Assembly: GCF_000721235.1 (NCBI RefSeq)
Contig: NZ_JOFH01000032.1
Location: 1-64,000, forward strand
DNA length: 64,000 nt
Origin: Streptomyces olivaceus
GTDB taxonomy: Bacteria; Actinomycetota; Actinomycetes; Streptomycetales; Streptomycetaceae
Direction: 5' to 3'
Both the position numbers and the translations under genes were made by a program. Positions 63,979 to 64,000 of this stretch are shown here, piece by piece. Numbering within the stretch: the first letter of the stretch is position 1; the number at the start of each line of letters is the position of its first letter. The notes below the pieces were generated by a model. That model searched no databases and was not told where the DNA came from. It saw nothing but the letters and a program-made list of their open reading frames with translations.

Positions 63979-64000
63979 CCGGCCCTCCGAGACGAGACGG
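63979..64000. other. window edge, no feature
   Basis: Only 22 bases remain. The right end of the element (attR) and the rest of the upstream control region are outside the window. Confidence 0.6.

Larger units (their letters stand above)
47612..64000. mobile_element. SLP1-like integrative and conjugative element (AICE), left end to beyond window
   Basis: Everything from the 3' half of tRNA-Tyr to the window end has AICE gene content: int and xis at the tRNA, prim-pol and helicase replication genes, traB, spd-like genes, XRE regulator and NUDIX genes. SLP1 is known to integrate in a Streptomyces tRNA-Tyr. About 16.4 kb is visible; SLP1 is about 17 kb, so the right end should lie just beyond. 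No second copy of the tRNA 3' end is found inside the window. The left boundary is approximate. Confidence 0.9.

Overview
The window is high-GC, GC3-biased actinobacterial DNA and almost certainly comes from a Streptomyces chromosome. Evidence: GTG-rich starts, AGGAGG-type ribosome sites, 4-nt ATGA/GTGA overlaps, a lone second nuo cluster next to korAB, and an SLP1-like integrative element in tRNA-Tyr. The order from a polyprenyl synthase through korAB, two kinases, nuo, htpX and tRNA-Tyr recalls the S. coelicolor/S. lividans region that hosts SLP1. That comparison is from memory, not from a search.

Layout. (1) 1-2.6 kb: an M56 membrane metallopeptidase and a fumarylacetoacetase, both minus. 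(2) 3.0-14.0 kb: a surface-polysaccharide-type locus. The plus arm holds a DegT-like aminotransferase, a flippase fused to extra membrane helices, a large membrane protein, a small membrane protein and a GH26-like hydrolase. The minus arm holds a NodB deacetylase, a family 2 glycosyltransferase and a CelD/FemAB-like acyltransferase. (3) 14.1-27.2 kb: housekeeping genes, including a HAD phosphatase, a secreted SLT-domain protein under a c-di-AMP riboswitch, a polyprenyl diphosphate synthase, a LolA-like protein with an ABC exporter, an FMN reductase, a TPR protein, an M28 aminopeptidase, a RarD transporter and a QorB-like reductase. (4) 27.3-34.4 kb: korB/korA (2-oxoacid:ferredoxin oxidoreductase), then a NarL-type regulator with two paralogous sensor kinases. 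(5) 34.5-44.7 kb: nuoABCHIJKLMN, a partial complex I with no nuoD, E, F or G. (6) 45.0-47.7 kb: htpX, a YccF protein, a GlsB/YeaQ protein, a YajQ protein and tRNA-Tyr.

(7) From tRNA-Tyr to the window edge is an actinomycete integrative and conjugative element (AICE). It has int and xis beside the tRNA, an array of 12 GCGTCAC heptamers, a helicase-like Rep protein, a prim-pol protein, a cytosine methyltransferase, TraB (FtsK-type), SpdB-like and other small membrane proteins, a GGDEF protein, a PycTM-like two-helix protein, three NUDIX genes and an XRE/TPR regulator. Nearly everything runs leftward, probably from a promoter near 62.04 kb that is covered by two identical 16-bp palindromes. The regulator and one NUDIX gene run rightward. 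No second tRNA end is visible, so the right attachment site lies beyond 64 kb.

How the parts may work together: KorAB produces reduced ferredoxin and the adjacent nuo set lacks the NADH-oxidising module, which suggests ferredoxin-linked menaquinone reduction. The polyprenyl synthase could supply the menaquinone tail. In the element, prim-pol, helicase and iterons form the replication unit, TraB and Spd proteins the transfer unit, and XRE with NUDIX proteins the maintenance and immunity unit. A GGDEF gene and a PycTM-like gene in one coupled operon are the most unusual pairing in the window.
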